Below, in pieces: positions 42,540 to 54,600 of a DNA stretch of 64,000 bases. The position numbers were made by a program, and so were the translations under genes. The stretch comes from Sanderia malayensis (lineage: Eukaryota; Cnidaria; Scyphozoa; Semaeostomeae; Pelagiidae). Every line of letters starts with the position of its first letter. Position 1 is the stretch's first letter. The stretch is from the NCBI GenBank assembly GCA_013076295.1, contig RQOL01000616.1, forward strand, positions 372,001-436,000, written 5' to 3'. Below the pieces are notes generated by a model. It saw only the letters and a program-made list of their open reading frames with translations. It did not search any database and was not told the origin of the DNA.

Positions 42540-43819
42540 ATTTAGTCCATGTCCAAACAGTCTGCAAAACAACAACCACAAGAAGTGAGGTCTTCTGCTC
42601 ACTGGCCTTGACCTGATGGTGAAAGGTGAAGTATCTCAAACGAACATCCATCATCTCAGTCTCCTTGTCATCAATAATGGAACCTTTGATGAAAATAATG
42701 CGAGACTTTGATATTGCAAACACTGGAGTGTCGTTGGGGAACTCGATATCCTTGGCATGACGGGGTTCAGACGCAGCAAAATGAACAACGTGGCCTTCTA
42801 ACAACAAAAGCATTTCACTCTAAGGAAAAATGGCTGGCGTATAACGAAAGTCATTCAAGAAAATGACCTCTTTCTCTTCAACCCCTAGCCCACGCATACG
42901 AACATGTCGCAGGTGAGACAAAAGTGTTGTAATTTACTCTTACAAGGTCAAGAATAAATGTTTTGCCGCATTTCGCTGGGCCAGTAATAGTTAAATTACG
43001 ACCCTTTCCTCGACCCATGGCAAGTAATTTAACAACGGCATCAGCGAATGTGCCTCGCTGGATGCTGTTGACTTTTAGAATTTCCTTCGCACAAACCAAC
43101 CACTCACCTTGACAGACACACTTGTCGTTGTAGGCCTTCTTCAAGAGGTCAATTCTTGACATTGAACGTCTCTCCAAACGTTTGCTGTGCTGTTTCCATT
43201 GCCCAGACAGATTGCACAAATTCACTGATTCGTTTCTCGCCTTTGTTCAAGACAAACGCATACAGCCTGCTGTCGCCATCTGTCTTCTTCTTCTTGGCCA
43301 GTGCCAGGAAGTTTTGAAGTCAATGCCGTTGGAGATAATTATATCAGAGACTTCCAAATTACCCAACCTGCTGCTCTTCTGTGTGGTATCCAAACCACAA
43401 GCAGATGTCCTGCTTCGCTTCTTCATCGCTGGCAGGGTCTTTGGAGCACCTTTCAAGGTAGGATGACCATCACTTCTCAGAACTTGGCTATCTAGCCTTG
43501 TGACGCATTCATATGCTGTGCGATAAACAAGGTGTCTTGAGAAGTATACGACAATGTCCCTTGTCTCTTGTAGGTGCTTCTTTACTTTCGACCAACGCTG
43601 AAGTTTCTCCAGCAGGACACACATGTGGAAATGGATACCACCATCCTGATGGCTTTCCATGCAGCAAGCCCACTGTAATACCATGGCAGTAGTGACTGCA
43701 TGGAATGCGGCAACAACTATTTCAGAGAATGACCTCGTATCAAATTTTTCACTAACTGCCTGGCTATAAGTTATTAGGTAAGCCCTTCTAACATTGTCAA
43801 CATTTAATGATGATGCCAA
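42540..43819 (-). pseudogene. Rep-like gene (HUH endonuclease + SF3 helicase), copy A
   Basis: On the minus strand the order is that of parvovirus and CRESS-DNA-virus Rep proteins. Near the N-terminus YLITYSQA is a motif-I-like strand. GIHFHMCV (about residue 65) is the His-hydrophobe-His metal-binding motif. AYECVTRLD (about residue 105) is the tyrosine motif with Arg where copy B has Lys. A frame change near 43235 leads to the helicase: GPAKCGKTF is Walker A. A further one-base insertion near 42890 precedes VIFLND (Walker B). In 42813-42538 follow TPVFAISK (motif C) and an ETEMMDVR segment. The start codon is TTG where copy B has ATG; a stop precedes MLLLLEG and the last codons are frameshifted. 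Not functional as it stands. Confidence 0.8.
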
Positions 43820-44189
43820 TATGATACTTAAGCAATGTAGAAAGGCTAGTGAGTATGCAGTTGTGAAAATGATAACAGTAATTAATTGTAACCGTCATGT
43901 TATGCGCAATAAATTTGAATTCGAAATTTCCTGCTGTTTTACTATTGTTTTTTATGGTATTCACATTTCCAGGATCTCACCCCTTGCTGAGAGACATCTT
44001 TAAAGGACTGGCATGTTTCAAGGACAATCACTGTTGACAGATATGCCACAATTAATCAGATTACAGAGTTCAAGTATTACTCTATCATGCAGGTAATAAA
44101 AAATATTTTGCTTGCAAAATTTACTCCTTTTCCACGTGACTATTCTCTACGTTTTTCTCTGGTGCACGTGTAGCATCGTTTTCGTTTTT

Positions 44190-44990
44190 TTTCCAAGTTA
44201 ACAAACATGCGTTTTTAAGACACATTTTCAGACTCCCTTTTTCAAATTATGTTCACAGTACCTTGTTCTCTTTGCCAAAATAGTTTCCACAAAAAAAAAC
44301 AATTTGTATCGGACAACACTTAGTGTGATGTCATGCGTAATATATAGAATATTTTTGACATGCTCATCGAGATCAGCGCCCTTGAAAACCCCATAAAACA
44401 CAAAAACCAGCTTTTCAAGTGATGTATTTCAAGAATTTGATAGGGGACAAAAGTCCTGAGACACCCAGGATTTTAACACGTTTTACACGCATACTTCAAG
44501 TTCACGAACATGCGTTTTTCAGACACTTTTATAACATTTTCAGACTCGTTTTTTTCACAATATTTTCACAGCACCTTGTTTTCTTTGCCACAATGGTTTC
44601 CACAAAAAACAATTCGCATCGGACAACGCGACCACTTTACAGCTCCAAATGGGCCAAAAATGGGCAATCACGTGTTATGACGTCAGACGTGGGATATAGA
44701 AAATTTTGACAGCCTCATCAAGATCAGCGCCCTGGAAAACCCCAGAATACAGGAAATTCAGCTTTATAAGTGATGTGTTTGAAAATTTTGATACCAGAAA
44801 CACCCAGGATTTTAGCACGTTTTACACGCATACTTCATCCCCCTACCCCCCCCCATAAGAATGTTGTTTGTAGAGGCGGTGTTTTTCAATATGGCCGAAA
44901 TTCTTTTGGCCCGATGACGAGAAAGGACTGCTGCGAATGACAACATTGTTTTGGGGGGAGTGGGGGGCCGCATTCTGCTCACATTCTGCT
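44190..44990. repeat. subterminal tandem repeats, compound copy A
   Basis: Two units of about 340 bases and a partial third follow each other: CATGCGTTTTTCAGACAC, TTTGCCANAATRGTTTCCAC, GGACAAC, GAGATCAGCGCCCT, then the hairpin motif GGACAAAAGTCCTGAGACAC and TTTTACACGCATACTT. The last unit passes into the block also found at 31064-31250 and breaks off at about 44990. The mirror arrangement is at 57930-58680. Confidence 0.8.
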
Positions 44991-46980
44991 CACAATCCTA
45001 CTTGGTTTAAGAGTTAGCAATTCCTCCCATCTCCCCAAACAATAACACTTAGTACATTGGCAGATCAGGAGCCACTGGCTAAGGCAAAATGCATATGCAA
45101 TTAAAATATCGTAATGGAGGCACTTAACTGACGACACCAACTGGCCGCCGCCACTAACCTCCAACGGACAATAAAAGCCAAAGACAAGCGGCAGGCATAA
45201 TGCCACATGAGCCCAAAGGTGTGGCATTTTTCATTGGTGGTAGCAACCCTCAACGGGGTATTTAAAAATTGCACCTTGAAAGAGGTACTTTATTACTGCA
45301 ACCTCCAGCGGGGTATTTCAAACACTGCCAGTTGAGCGAGGTATTTTAATATGGCAACATTCAACGAGGTATGTCAACACTACATCTTCAACGAGGTACT
45401 TGAACATGATAGCCCATGAACTTTGATGAAAGCAGCGCATTTTTTCCCAGGGTTGCTCATAACACTGAGTCTGGCAGCAATAGGTACATGCGTGACCTTG
45501 ACTACACTTCAAAATAGAATAAAAGGAATTACCCACATTGTTAGATAATAGCAAAAATAATATCGAAAGTATCAGTAATGATCATTGAAATAGTTATACA
45601 CAATTCTCTTGACCCCCTTAATGCATAAGGTGCACTGATCAGCTTTCTTTGTTGTAGCTTTATGCATGGTTCGTAAGCTGCGCGTGACCAGCGGCTAATA
45701 GCCTGGATAGGTGGTCTGACAGGCCCACAGATGCTGGGGTAATTGCTGCCCCAACCCGGGGATTGTGTAGCCACAATGTTTTAGGCCCTCTATTTCGCGC
45801 AGTATGACTTCAAATTTGTATTTAACAATTCTTCGATCAGGTGAGCAAGCACCACAGGTTCAAGTGAAAAATGAATCCCTAGTGCACCTTTGAAGGGTTA
45901 ACTATGTCATCAGTGCCAAAAGCGGATGCAGCGGACAACTCATGCAAGGAAGAATCACTCTAAAGCTCTTTCCAAGTTGGTCATATTGTCTGAGAAATTG
46001 CAGTCCGCAGTTGTATGTTTGTAACATATAACTCCTCATTCAAAAATATTTTTCTCTCAGCAAGGTACTGAACACTATACCTACAACTACTATTTGGAGC
46101 TACACCTTTGATGCAGTATGGGAAAGCTCTGCAGCTGAAATGATGCAGAAAACCACAAGTCTTACTAAACACAAGCATTGTATCTGCAACGGCTTATCAA
46201 CCCCATCTCCCGAATGTAAAATGCAAAATAGAGATGGGTGACAAATGGGCTAGATTGAAATCAATCAAACAGATTCTTTGCGACAAGGGAAGAAAAGCAG
46301 CTGTATATTCTTGACAAACATCACGGTTTGGTGGAATTGGCAATGAGTGTGACATAAAATGTGTGCAGAATAACCAAAGAGCCCCAAAATATGGCTTGAT
46401 GAAGGCTATTGCCGCTAGCCACTCATGTGTCGTGAACGGTGGCACCTTATGCAAAGTAAAAGCAAATACAGGCATGGGTGCTGCATATTGAGCTATAGAT
46501 ATTTGAATGGAATGCACACTTTTCAGAATTGGCCCAATGCTAATAAAAGGAAACAGCACCTCAAACAAACAGCATGGAAATCATGCCCGATTTCAGATGA
46601 TGCTACATTTCACCCCACATAAAAAGTACTGTGCAAATCCATACCAAAGCATAATATTATGCTAGGTCTGGTCACTTTTTTGGAATTGTGTGGGATACTT
46701 TGAGTGAACCTTTTCGGTTTAGGGTGAATTGTTTCTGTTTCTGACAGCAAACAAGAACAAATACAGCCTTGTAATAAGGAACATAAACCCTTGTGCCAAA
46801 AGAAATAAGTTTTGTGTCTACGGATTTTCAATAATTTACACTTTTAGAATTTGAGGCACAGCCAGAAAAACAATGCTACTGTATTGTGGCCAGCAGCTAT
46901 GAATTGTTATAGCTAGTAGTAAATTAATTAAAACTGTAAATCTTTGTCTGATAATTACTTTCAGGCTACGGAAGCTATAA
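44991..46980. other. unassigned stretch with one minisatellite
   Basis: Apart from the 42-bp repeat at 45240-45415 I found no gene. Frames 45981-46178, 46197-46568 (minus) and 45541-45774 (minus) are open for 60-120 codons but unrecognised and without splice context. Confidence 0.45.
45240..45415. repeat. 42-bp minisatellite
   Basis: Four to five diverged units of the form CAACNTYCARCGRGGTAYTT followed by CAACACTRC-like sequence. Confidence 0.7.
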
Positions 46981-46992
46981 ATTCTGCTGGTT

Positions 46993-47056
46993 AACATTCA
47001 TTCACACAAATTGAACATGAATCCAACAAAATACAGCAAGAACTAAGTAAAATGAA
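46993..47056. repeat. single partial 92-bp satellite monomer
   Basis: GTTAACATTCATTCACACAA followed by a CATGAATCCAACAAAATACAGC segment and AACTAAGTAAAATG match the array at 51600-56085 in orientation and sequence. It abuts the truncated 3' side of the DIRS fragment. Confidence 0.85.
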
Positions 47057-48440
47057 CAAATTGAACGAGACTCCTCGTGCAAGATCCCTTATGAAGGGTT
47101 TTGGATTGTTCAACAAGCTGCTCCATGTATTGCATATGCTAGTTGCCCTCTTGGTAGTTAAATATATTCGCATTTTTATAGAATCAAGAGCAAAACCAAG
47201 GAAGGTGACTATTTGCTCTGGTTTGAGCACAGTGTTGGATGGATGAACGACAGACACAGACCCAAGGCTAGCAAATATTTTTATAGTGTCTATTACATTT
47301 TGAAGACATTTATTATATGTACAACCTTGTAAATATAAGTCATCAATGTATGCTACTGAAAATGCCCCAAACTACGTAGAAAAGCATAAACTGGTTTCAG
47401 TAGTTTGGTGAATTTTCTAGGAACAAAGGGCGAGGCCATTTGGGAAAGCCTGGAATTTATAGTATTTGCCCCTCCAAAGAAACTTTAAGAATTTTTGGTG
47501 TTCTTGGTCAATTGGAACCGAATAGTATGCATCCTTCAAATAAGTGGATGCCATAAAACAGTTTGGCCTCATCATGTTAATGGCTGAACAAACTGTATCC
47601 ATTTTAAAATGATGGTATTTGACAAATTTGTTCCGTTTCTTCAGATTTAGTACCATTCTGAATGTACCATCTGTCTTAGGTCTCAAAATAATCGGTGAAA
47701 TAAAATCACGCTGTTCTTTAGAGTCAAGTTTGATAACTTTCTTGACTATCAATGACTCAATTTCATTATCAACTGCAAGTTGGTTCTGAATTAAGACATT
47801 AGTTGAATACTTTCCATTTGGAAAGGTGTTTCATCAATTCAATAGGTAACCCTGACACAATCTGCAGTATTTCAGGGTCCTTGGTGAGGCCTTCCCACAA
47901 AGGCAAGAAGGAGGAGATGCATCCACCTTCAAAATTAGTTTGTTTAGCCTCTAAATATTTTATTGAAACTTCAATTTGCTTTTCAAAATTACTTACTTGT
48001 AAGTTATTCAGTATTTCATATTGGACTTCCATGGTTTTCGTTGTGGGTTGTTTCTAATCACCCTCCCTCCTCATCCTCTGGCGGACTCTTTCTTCCACAT
48101 GTTTTGCCTCTGTGGATTATGGTTCCGTTCCGGGTAGACCTGGCCTAAATAAGACTTATTGCCTGACTGTTTGTGCAAGTTCTGGCCATGAGAATGTTTA
48201 GAGGCCAAGTCTTTCTTAGTTGTTGTTTTGCTTATTTTGTTAGATGCTGTTATAACATTAACTCTCTGTTGGAAATCCTTTTCATCCCCAAAGAGAAACT
48301 CTGTCACAGGGACTTGTGGCGAAAAGAGGGAAACATAGTCCTCACTCAATGACAGACGTATGTTATCTCGTCTGAGTTGTGCAAGGTCCGCACTTGCGTG
48401 ACCCAATAAAGCCAGTATGTCAGTATTTATTTTAATAAGA
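47057..48440 (-). pseudogene. DIRS retrotransposon: reverse transcriptase and end of gag
   Basis: On the minus strand 48440-47799 carries the C-terminal gag part (LLGHASADLAQLRRDNIRLS, FQQRVNVITASNK). Then 47752-47417 encodes the fingers and palm of the reverse transcriptase: SPIILRPKTDGTFRMVLNLK, FVKYHHFKMDTV, ASTYLKDAYYSVPI. The catalytic YIDD is readable near 47345 after a one-base loss, and 47257-47060 gives the thumb segment IVTFLGFALDSIKMRI. These are typical DIRS-type sequences, close to RNase H. The RNase H, methylase and tyrosine recombinase genes are missing; the copy ends at 47057 in satellite DNA. Confidence 0.85.
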
Positions 48441-50830
48441 TCACTGATTTTAATAATAATAATAGTAATAAAGAAACTTCTATTGCGCAATACATCCAAA
48501 GGGCTCACAAGCGCTTAACACATTTTACAACTAGAAACAGAAAGAAAAGACTTATGAAAGGTTTATATACAGGGATTAATTAAAATATCTATGAAACACA
48601 AATGTCTTCAAAAGTGTTTTAAACGTTTCAACAGAGTTTACTGCTCTTAGAACACATGGCAGTTCATCCCATAAACATTGGGCAACGTGAGCGAATGGTC
48701 GGTCCCCAGCTGTTACCAAGCGTGTTCGCTGTATTTCGAGCAGGAGATTACCAGTTGTGGATCTTGTTACACGAGGAGCTATGCGTTTCTTTAGTAAATC
48801 ACCTAAGTATGTTGGAGCCATGTTCTTGATACACTTGAATGTCAATAAAAATACCGTATACTGAATTGTGCATACTACAGGTAACCAGTGAAGCTCTTTC
48901 AAAGTTGGTGTTATGTGACTTTTTCTGCTTACTCCTACAAGAAGCCTTGCAGCTGCATTTTGAGCTTTCTGCAATTTTTGTAACTCACAGGATGGCAGTC
49001 CTTGTATCAAAGCATTGTTGCTATCAAGCCTTGAAATAACAAATGGATGAATGGCCTTTTCTGCAGCCTCTCTTGTCAGGTACCTCCTAGCCAAACTGAT
49101 GTTATGCAAATGATACCTGGCTGATTTACAGATCATGTTTACACGTGACTTGAGATTCATATGCTTGTCAAAACTTAGTCCAATTTTTTTTAACGTTTCA
49201 CTTGATTCAATGATACTTTCAGCTGCATTTAGACTGATATTGGGGACTTTCAAACATTGCTGTGGAGTACCAATGACCATCATCTTAGTTTTATCTCCAT
49301 TCAGCTTGAGTCTATTTGATAACATCCACGAGCTGACCTCCTGTACGCAATGCTCAATACGCTTTAACGAATCGGCTACATTGGAGTTGGTTGGTGTAAA
49401 AGACATGTATATCTGCGTATCATCCGCATAATGATGGAACTGGAGTCCCTTGTTTCTGATGATATCCCGAGTGGCAGTGTGTAAACTAGGAACAATAAAG
49501 GCCCTAGCACAAAGCCGTGTGGATGTCCACAATGAAGAGCTACTCTTTTTGACGCTATATCTTTTAATTTTACCATCTGAAAACGATCAGTAAGGTAGGA
49601 TTCAAACCATTTCAGGGCTTCCCATTAGGACACCGCGTCTTTCTTTTAGCCGCTTCAGAAGAACATCATGATTGACAGTATCGAAGGCAGCAGATAGGTC
49701 GAGTAATACGAGAATCGACAGTTGCTGATTATCCATCGCTTCAAGTATATCACTCTGGGTCTTAAGCAGTGCAGTTTCTGTGCTATGACCTTGTCTGTAA
49801 GCTGACTGAAGTGGTTCAAAAAGTCCATTATTTGTCATGTGTTCCACTAATTGATTGGCAACAACACTGTCGATTAGTTTTGAAGCATTAGCTAGATTAG
49901 AAACAGGCCTAAAATTCCGCATTGCCACTTCAAGTCCAATTTCAAGTATTGGGGTTAAGATAGCAAGCTTAAATTCCTTACGCATATCTGCAGATTGGAG
50001 TGATTTATTGATGATTAGAGTCATAATTTTCAAGGTTGCTGTATGACAATTTTACAAAACCCAGGTTGGCAATGGGTCTAAATCGCAAGTTGCTGTTGTT
50101 GATTTTTGTAAAAGACTGTCTACCCCAGTCTCACACAGTTCCGAAATGAATTGATGGTACAGTCGTATTTTTGAATATCTAATTGATAACATGGACGATC
50201 ATGGTCATCATTGGTCAGCTTCCTGTCTATTTCAACTTTGATTTTTACTATTTTCTCGGTAAAGAATTCAATGAACTCGTCTGCTAGCTGGAATGCTGAG
50301 TGATGCAGAGGGAGCACAACTTCATCTCTCCTTTGGAGGATTTTCTAAAGTGTTTTAGATAACTTTTGAAAATTTCCAAAGTTTTCCAGTACGAGATTTG
50401 AATAAAATTCAGTGTCTGCATCTTCTAACATTTTTCTTAATTAATTTTTCTGGTTCACACAATTTTCTCTGTCAACAACAAGCTTTGATCTTCTCCATCA
50501 CCTTTCCAGCCGTCTCCTTATTCTCTATTCTTCTCTGATCTCATTCGTGTATCCCCGATGTTTGCTCCGCACGGTGAGGAGTCTTTTCTGCTAGGTGCAT
50601 GTTTGTTTAGAAGGTTTCTTGAGATAGTGTTATAAAAAGTGACAAGGCTGTTTGAGTCACATGACTTGTCTAAATCTTCTAATTGTTCACACAACTCCGA
50701 ATCAAGCTTAGTAAAGTTAATATTGTTTAGCCTTCTAAATTTAACTTCTTTCTTTACGTCAGGTGGTCTTCTGACTGGTAATTGGCATTTAACTGAGAAG
50801 AGATTGCTGGCTGCACATTTTTTTCTCTGG
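48441..50830 (-). mobile_element. 5'-truncated CR1/L2-like LINE inside the DIRS gag
   Basis: Minus-strand frames give, in order, the segment just after the endonuclease (VKCQLPVRRPPDVKKEVKFR, about 50820), EFIEFFTEKI, QSAYRQGHSTETALL and DLSAAFDTVNHDVLLKRL (first catalytic Asp), then HHYADDTQIYMSF (YADD), SNRLKLNGDKTKMMVIG and HITPTLKELHWLPV, ending near 48576. The 318-codon frame 49532-48576 is intact; upstream parts carry frameshifts. The 3' end has a TTATTACTATTATTATTA tail (48441-48470). DIRS gag sequence continues on either side, so the LINE is the younger insertion. Confidence 0.85.
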
Positions 50831-51600
50831 CTTCGAGAAGCATAATAGTTGACTGGGCGATAGCCTTTCCCACAGTTGCGAGTGCTTGTTGGGGCTGGGA
50901 ATATGTTAGGTCTCTGCTTTTGACCTCTCTGCCCAGTTTGGTCCAAATATTTTTGTTCGCCCTTGGAATTGCAATTATTTTGCAATTCTCCGGCTTGAGA
51001 TAATTCTCTAGCTTCTCTGTCAACTTATTTGGGGCCAGTTTATTGTGCCACCTGTTTTTAATAATCTCTGCCAGTCCGGATCCGGAAGTTTCTTACTCCC
51101 CCTCAAGGTGTCTTGATACTTCATCAAGCAATGTGTCATCAGCCACGTTCTTTTCCTTTTCATCGGTGTTGGGCCTATCCAACAGTTGTTCACTGTCAGA
51201 GTCCACTCGCGAGTCGGGAGTTGGATCACTTGCACGTAATGTTGAGGCCGTTGCTTCTGAACACCTTTTTGGCTTTTTTGCAGGTTCTGCATGGCCAAAG
51301 TTAGGCCTGTTAGGCCCTTCAAGAAGGCGTTTGAGCGATTCGCCCATTGCCTTCATATTTTCATTCATAGCCATCAAAAGGGAGATCATTCCCCCTTGTT
51401 TGTCAGCCCTACATTCCTCTTCTTCTCTAAGTGCCAGCTCTACATCTAATTCGTCCTTTTCCATGATGCGATTTTGAACTTTCACTTTCCTTCGTAAAAT
51501 ACAGTGTGCGTGGTGATGCTTGGAAAACTCGACATGCAACTGGCGCTTGGTGGTGACTAGTGCATGCGTTCTCAATGTGACTCCTATGTGACGTCAGAAC
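50831..51600 (-). pseudogene. DIRS retrotransposon: gag N-terminal part
   Basis: The frame 51575-51093 is Glu/Lys-rich and ends in DDTLLDEVSRHLEGE. After a frameshift, 51023-50830 reads LENYLKPENCKIIAIPRANK, IWTKLGREVKSRD and ALATVGKAIAQ. The L-x-RPENC...P.VN..IW..L pattern is characteristic of DIRS gag proteins. At 51600 it gives way to satellite DNA, so the 5' terminal repeat is absent. Confidence 0.75.
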
Positions 51601-54600
51601 AATTGTGAAGTAGAATCCAACTTGGTTTACTTGTTTTCAGTTATATAACATTAATTCACGCAAGTTACAGATGATTCCACCAAGATACAGCTGGAACTAA
51701 GTAAAATAAACCTTTATCTATCTGTTTTAGTGATCTTAGCTGTCAATCACAGATATTACACATGGTTCCCCAAAATATTGCTGGAATTAAGTAATTTACA
51801 CCTTCATTTACTTGTTTTCAGTGAAATTAACATTCATTCACACAGAATACACATGAATCCAAGTAAATGCAGCTAAAAATAAATAAAAAGCACCTTGATT
51901 TAATTGTTGTCAGTGATTTGTCATTAATTCATAAAAATTACACATGGATCCAAGTAAAAACAACTAAAACGAAGTAGATTACACCCCTTTTTTACATGCT
52001 TTTAGTGATATTAACATTCATTCAAATAAATAACACATGAATCCACCAAACTAAAGCAGGGACTAAATAAAATATACCTTCATTTACTTGCTTTCAGTGA
52101 TATTAACATTCATTCCCACAAATTACACACGAATCCACGTAAATACAGTTAAAACTAGGTAGAGAACACTTATATTTACATGGTCTCAGTTATAATAAGA
52201 TTCATTCACAAAAATTAAACACCAATCAACAAAAATAGAGCTAGAGCTAAATAAAATGCACGTTGATATAGTTGTTTTCAGTGATATTATCATTCATTCA
52301 CACAAATTACAAATGAATCCACGTAAATACAGCTAACACTAAGTAAAGTACACCTTTATCCACTTGTTTCCAGTGATATTAACATGCATTCACATAAAAT
52401 ACACATGAATCCAAGTAAATAGAGCTGGAACTAAGTAAATCAACCATTATTTATTTCTTTTCAGTGATATTAACATTTATTCACACAAATAACACAGGAA
52501 TCCAAACAGATACAGCTAAAACTAGGTAAATTACACCTTTCTTTACTTGCTTTCAGTGATATTAAAATTTATTCACACAAATTACACATGGTTCCCCAAA
52601 AAATACAGCTGGAATTAACTAAATTACACGTTTATTTGCTTGCTTTCAATGATATTAACACTCATTCCCACAAATTGCACACGAATCCACGTAAACACAG
52701 TTAAAACTAAGTAGAGAACACTTATATTTACATGCTCTTAGTGATATTAACATTCCTTCACACAAATTAAACACGAATCAACAAAAATAGAGGTAGAACC
52801 AAATAAATTGCACCTTGATTTAGTTGTTTTAAATGATGTTATCATTCATTCACACAAATTACAAATGAATGCACGTAAATACAGCTAATACTATGTCAAA
52901 AATACTTTTATTTACATTTTTTAGGTGATATTAACATTCGCTCACACAAATTGCACATGAGTCAACCAAGATACAGCTGGAAGTAAAAAAATCCAACTTG
53001 ATTTCAATTTTTTCAGTTATAAAACGTTCATTCACATAAAATACACACGAATGCAGGTAAATACAACTAAAACTTAATAAAACGCACCTTGATTTACTTG
53101 TTTTCAGTGATATTATCAATCATTCACACAAATTACACATGAATCCACGTAAATACAGCTAAAAATAGGTCAAAAAACACCCATATTGACAGGCTCGTAA
53201 TGATAATAACATTTATTCACACAAATCGAACATGAATCCATTCAAATACAGCAGAAATCAAGTGAAATACACCTATTTTACTTGGTTTCAGTTATATTAA
53301 CAGTCATTCGCAAATATTGAATATATGAATCTACCAAAACACAGCTGCAACTAAGTGAATCACATCTTTATTTACTCGCTTTCAGTGATATTAACGTTCA
53401 TTCCCACAAATTAAACACGAATCCACGTAAATACAGTTAAAACTATGGAAAGTACATTTTATCTACTTCTTTTCAGTGATATTAATATTCATTCGAACGA
53501 ATTACACATGATTCCACCAAGATACAGCTGGAACAAAGTAAAATACAATTTGATTTACTTGCTTTCAGTTATATAACATTCTTTCGGACGAGTTACACAT
53601 GATTCCACCAAAATACAGCTAAAACTAAGTAAAATACACCTTTACTTACTTATTTTCGGTGATCTTACCATTCATTCACACCAATTGCATACGATTCCAT
53701 CAAATTACAGGTAAAACTAAGTAAAAAACACATTTGTTTACTTTTTTAGGTGATATTAACATTCGTTCAGACAAATTGCACATGAAACAACCAAGATACA
53801 GCAGGAACTAAATAAAGTCCAACTTGATTTCAATTTTTTCAGTTATATTACCTTGATTGAGACAAAATACACATGAATGCAGGAAAAGACAACTAAAACT
53901 TAATAAAAAGCACCTTCATTTACTTGTTTTCCGTGATATTATCAATCATTCACACAATTTTCACATGAATCCACGTAATTACAGCTAAAACTGGGTCAAA
54001 AAACAACCTTATTGACATGTTGGTAATAATATTAACATTTATTCACACAAACTGCACATGAATCCACTCAAATACAGCTAAAATTAAGTGAAATATACCT
54101 TTTTTTACATGTTTTCAGTTATATTAACAGTCATTCGCAAATATTGAACATATGAATCTACCAAAAGACAGCTGCAACTAAGTGAATCCCACCTTTATTT
54201 ACTCGCTTTCAGTGATATTAACGTTCATTCCCACAAATTACACACGAATCCACGTAAATACAGTTAAAACTAAGTAGAGAACACTTATATTTACATGGTC
54301 TTAGTAACATTCCTTCACACAAATTAAACACGAATCAACAAAAACAGAGCTAGAACTAAATAAAATGCACGTTGATATAGTTGTTTTCAGTGGTATTAAC
54401 ATTCATTCACACAAATTACACATGAAGCCAAGTAAATACAGCTGAAACTAAGGAAACTACATTTTATCTACTTGTTTTCAGTGATATTAACATTAATTCA
54501 CACGAATTACACATGATTCCACCAAGATACAGCTGGAACAAAGTAAAATACAACTTGATTTACTTGTTTTCAGTTATATAACATTCATTCGGACGAGTCA

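Larger units (their letters stand above)
31062..44990 (+). mobile_element. Tc1-Rep compound element, copy A
   Basis: If the 8-kb insertion at 33807-41839 is removed, this region is colinear with the reverse complement of copy B at 57930-62796. The shared order is terminal hairpin repeats, Tc1-like transposase, a 250-base spacer, a 700-base non-Rep segment, the Rep-like gene on the opposite strand, then subterminal repeats. The junction between the Tc1 and Rep parts (about 33600-33806) is the same in both copies while the outer flanks differ, so the two genes most likely moved together. The left end flank reads TA before GAGGACAAAAGTCC; a clear target duplication was not found. Confidence 0.65.

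Noticed and set aside
45660..45775. Possible tRNA-like or structured RNA around AGCGGCTAATAGCCTGGATA
   Set aside because: No consistent A and B boxes or cloverleaf pairing could be drawn.
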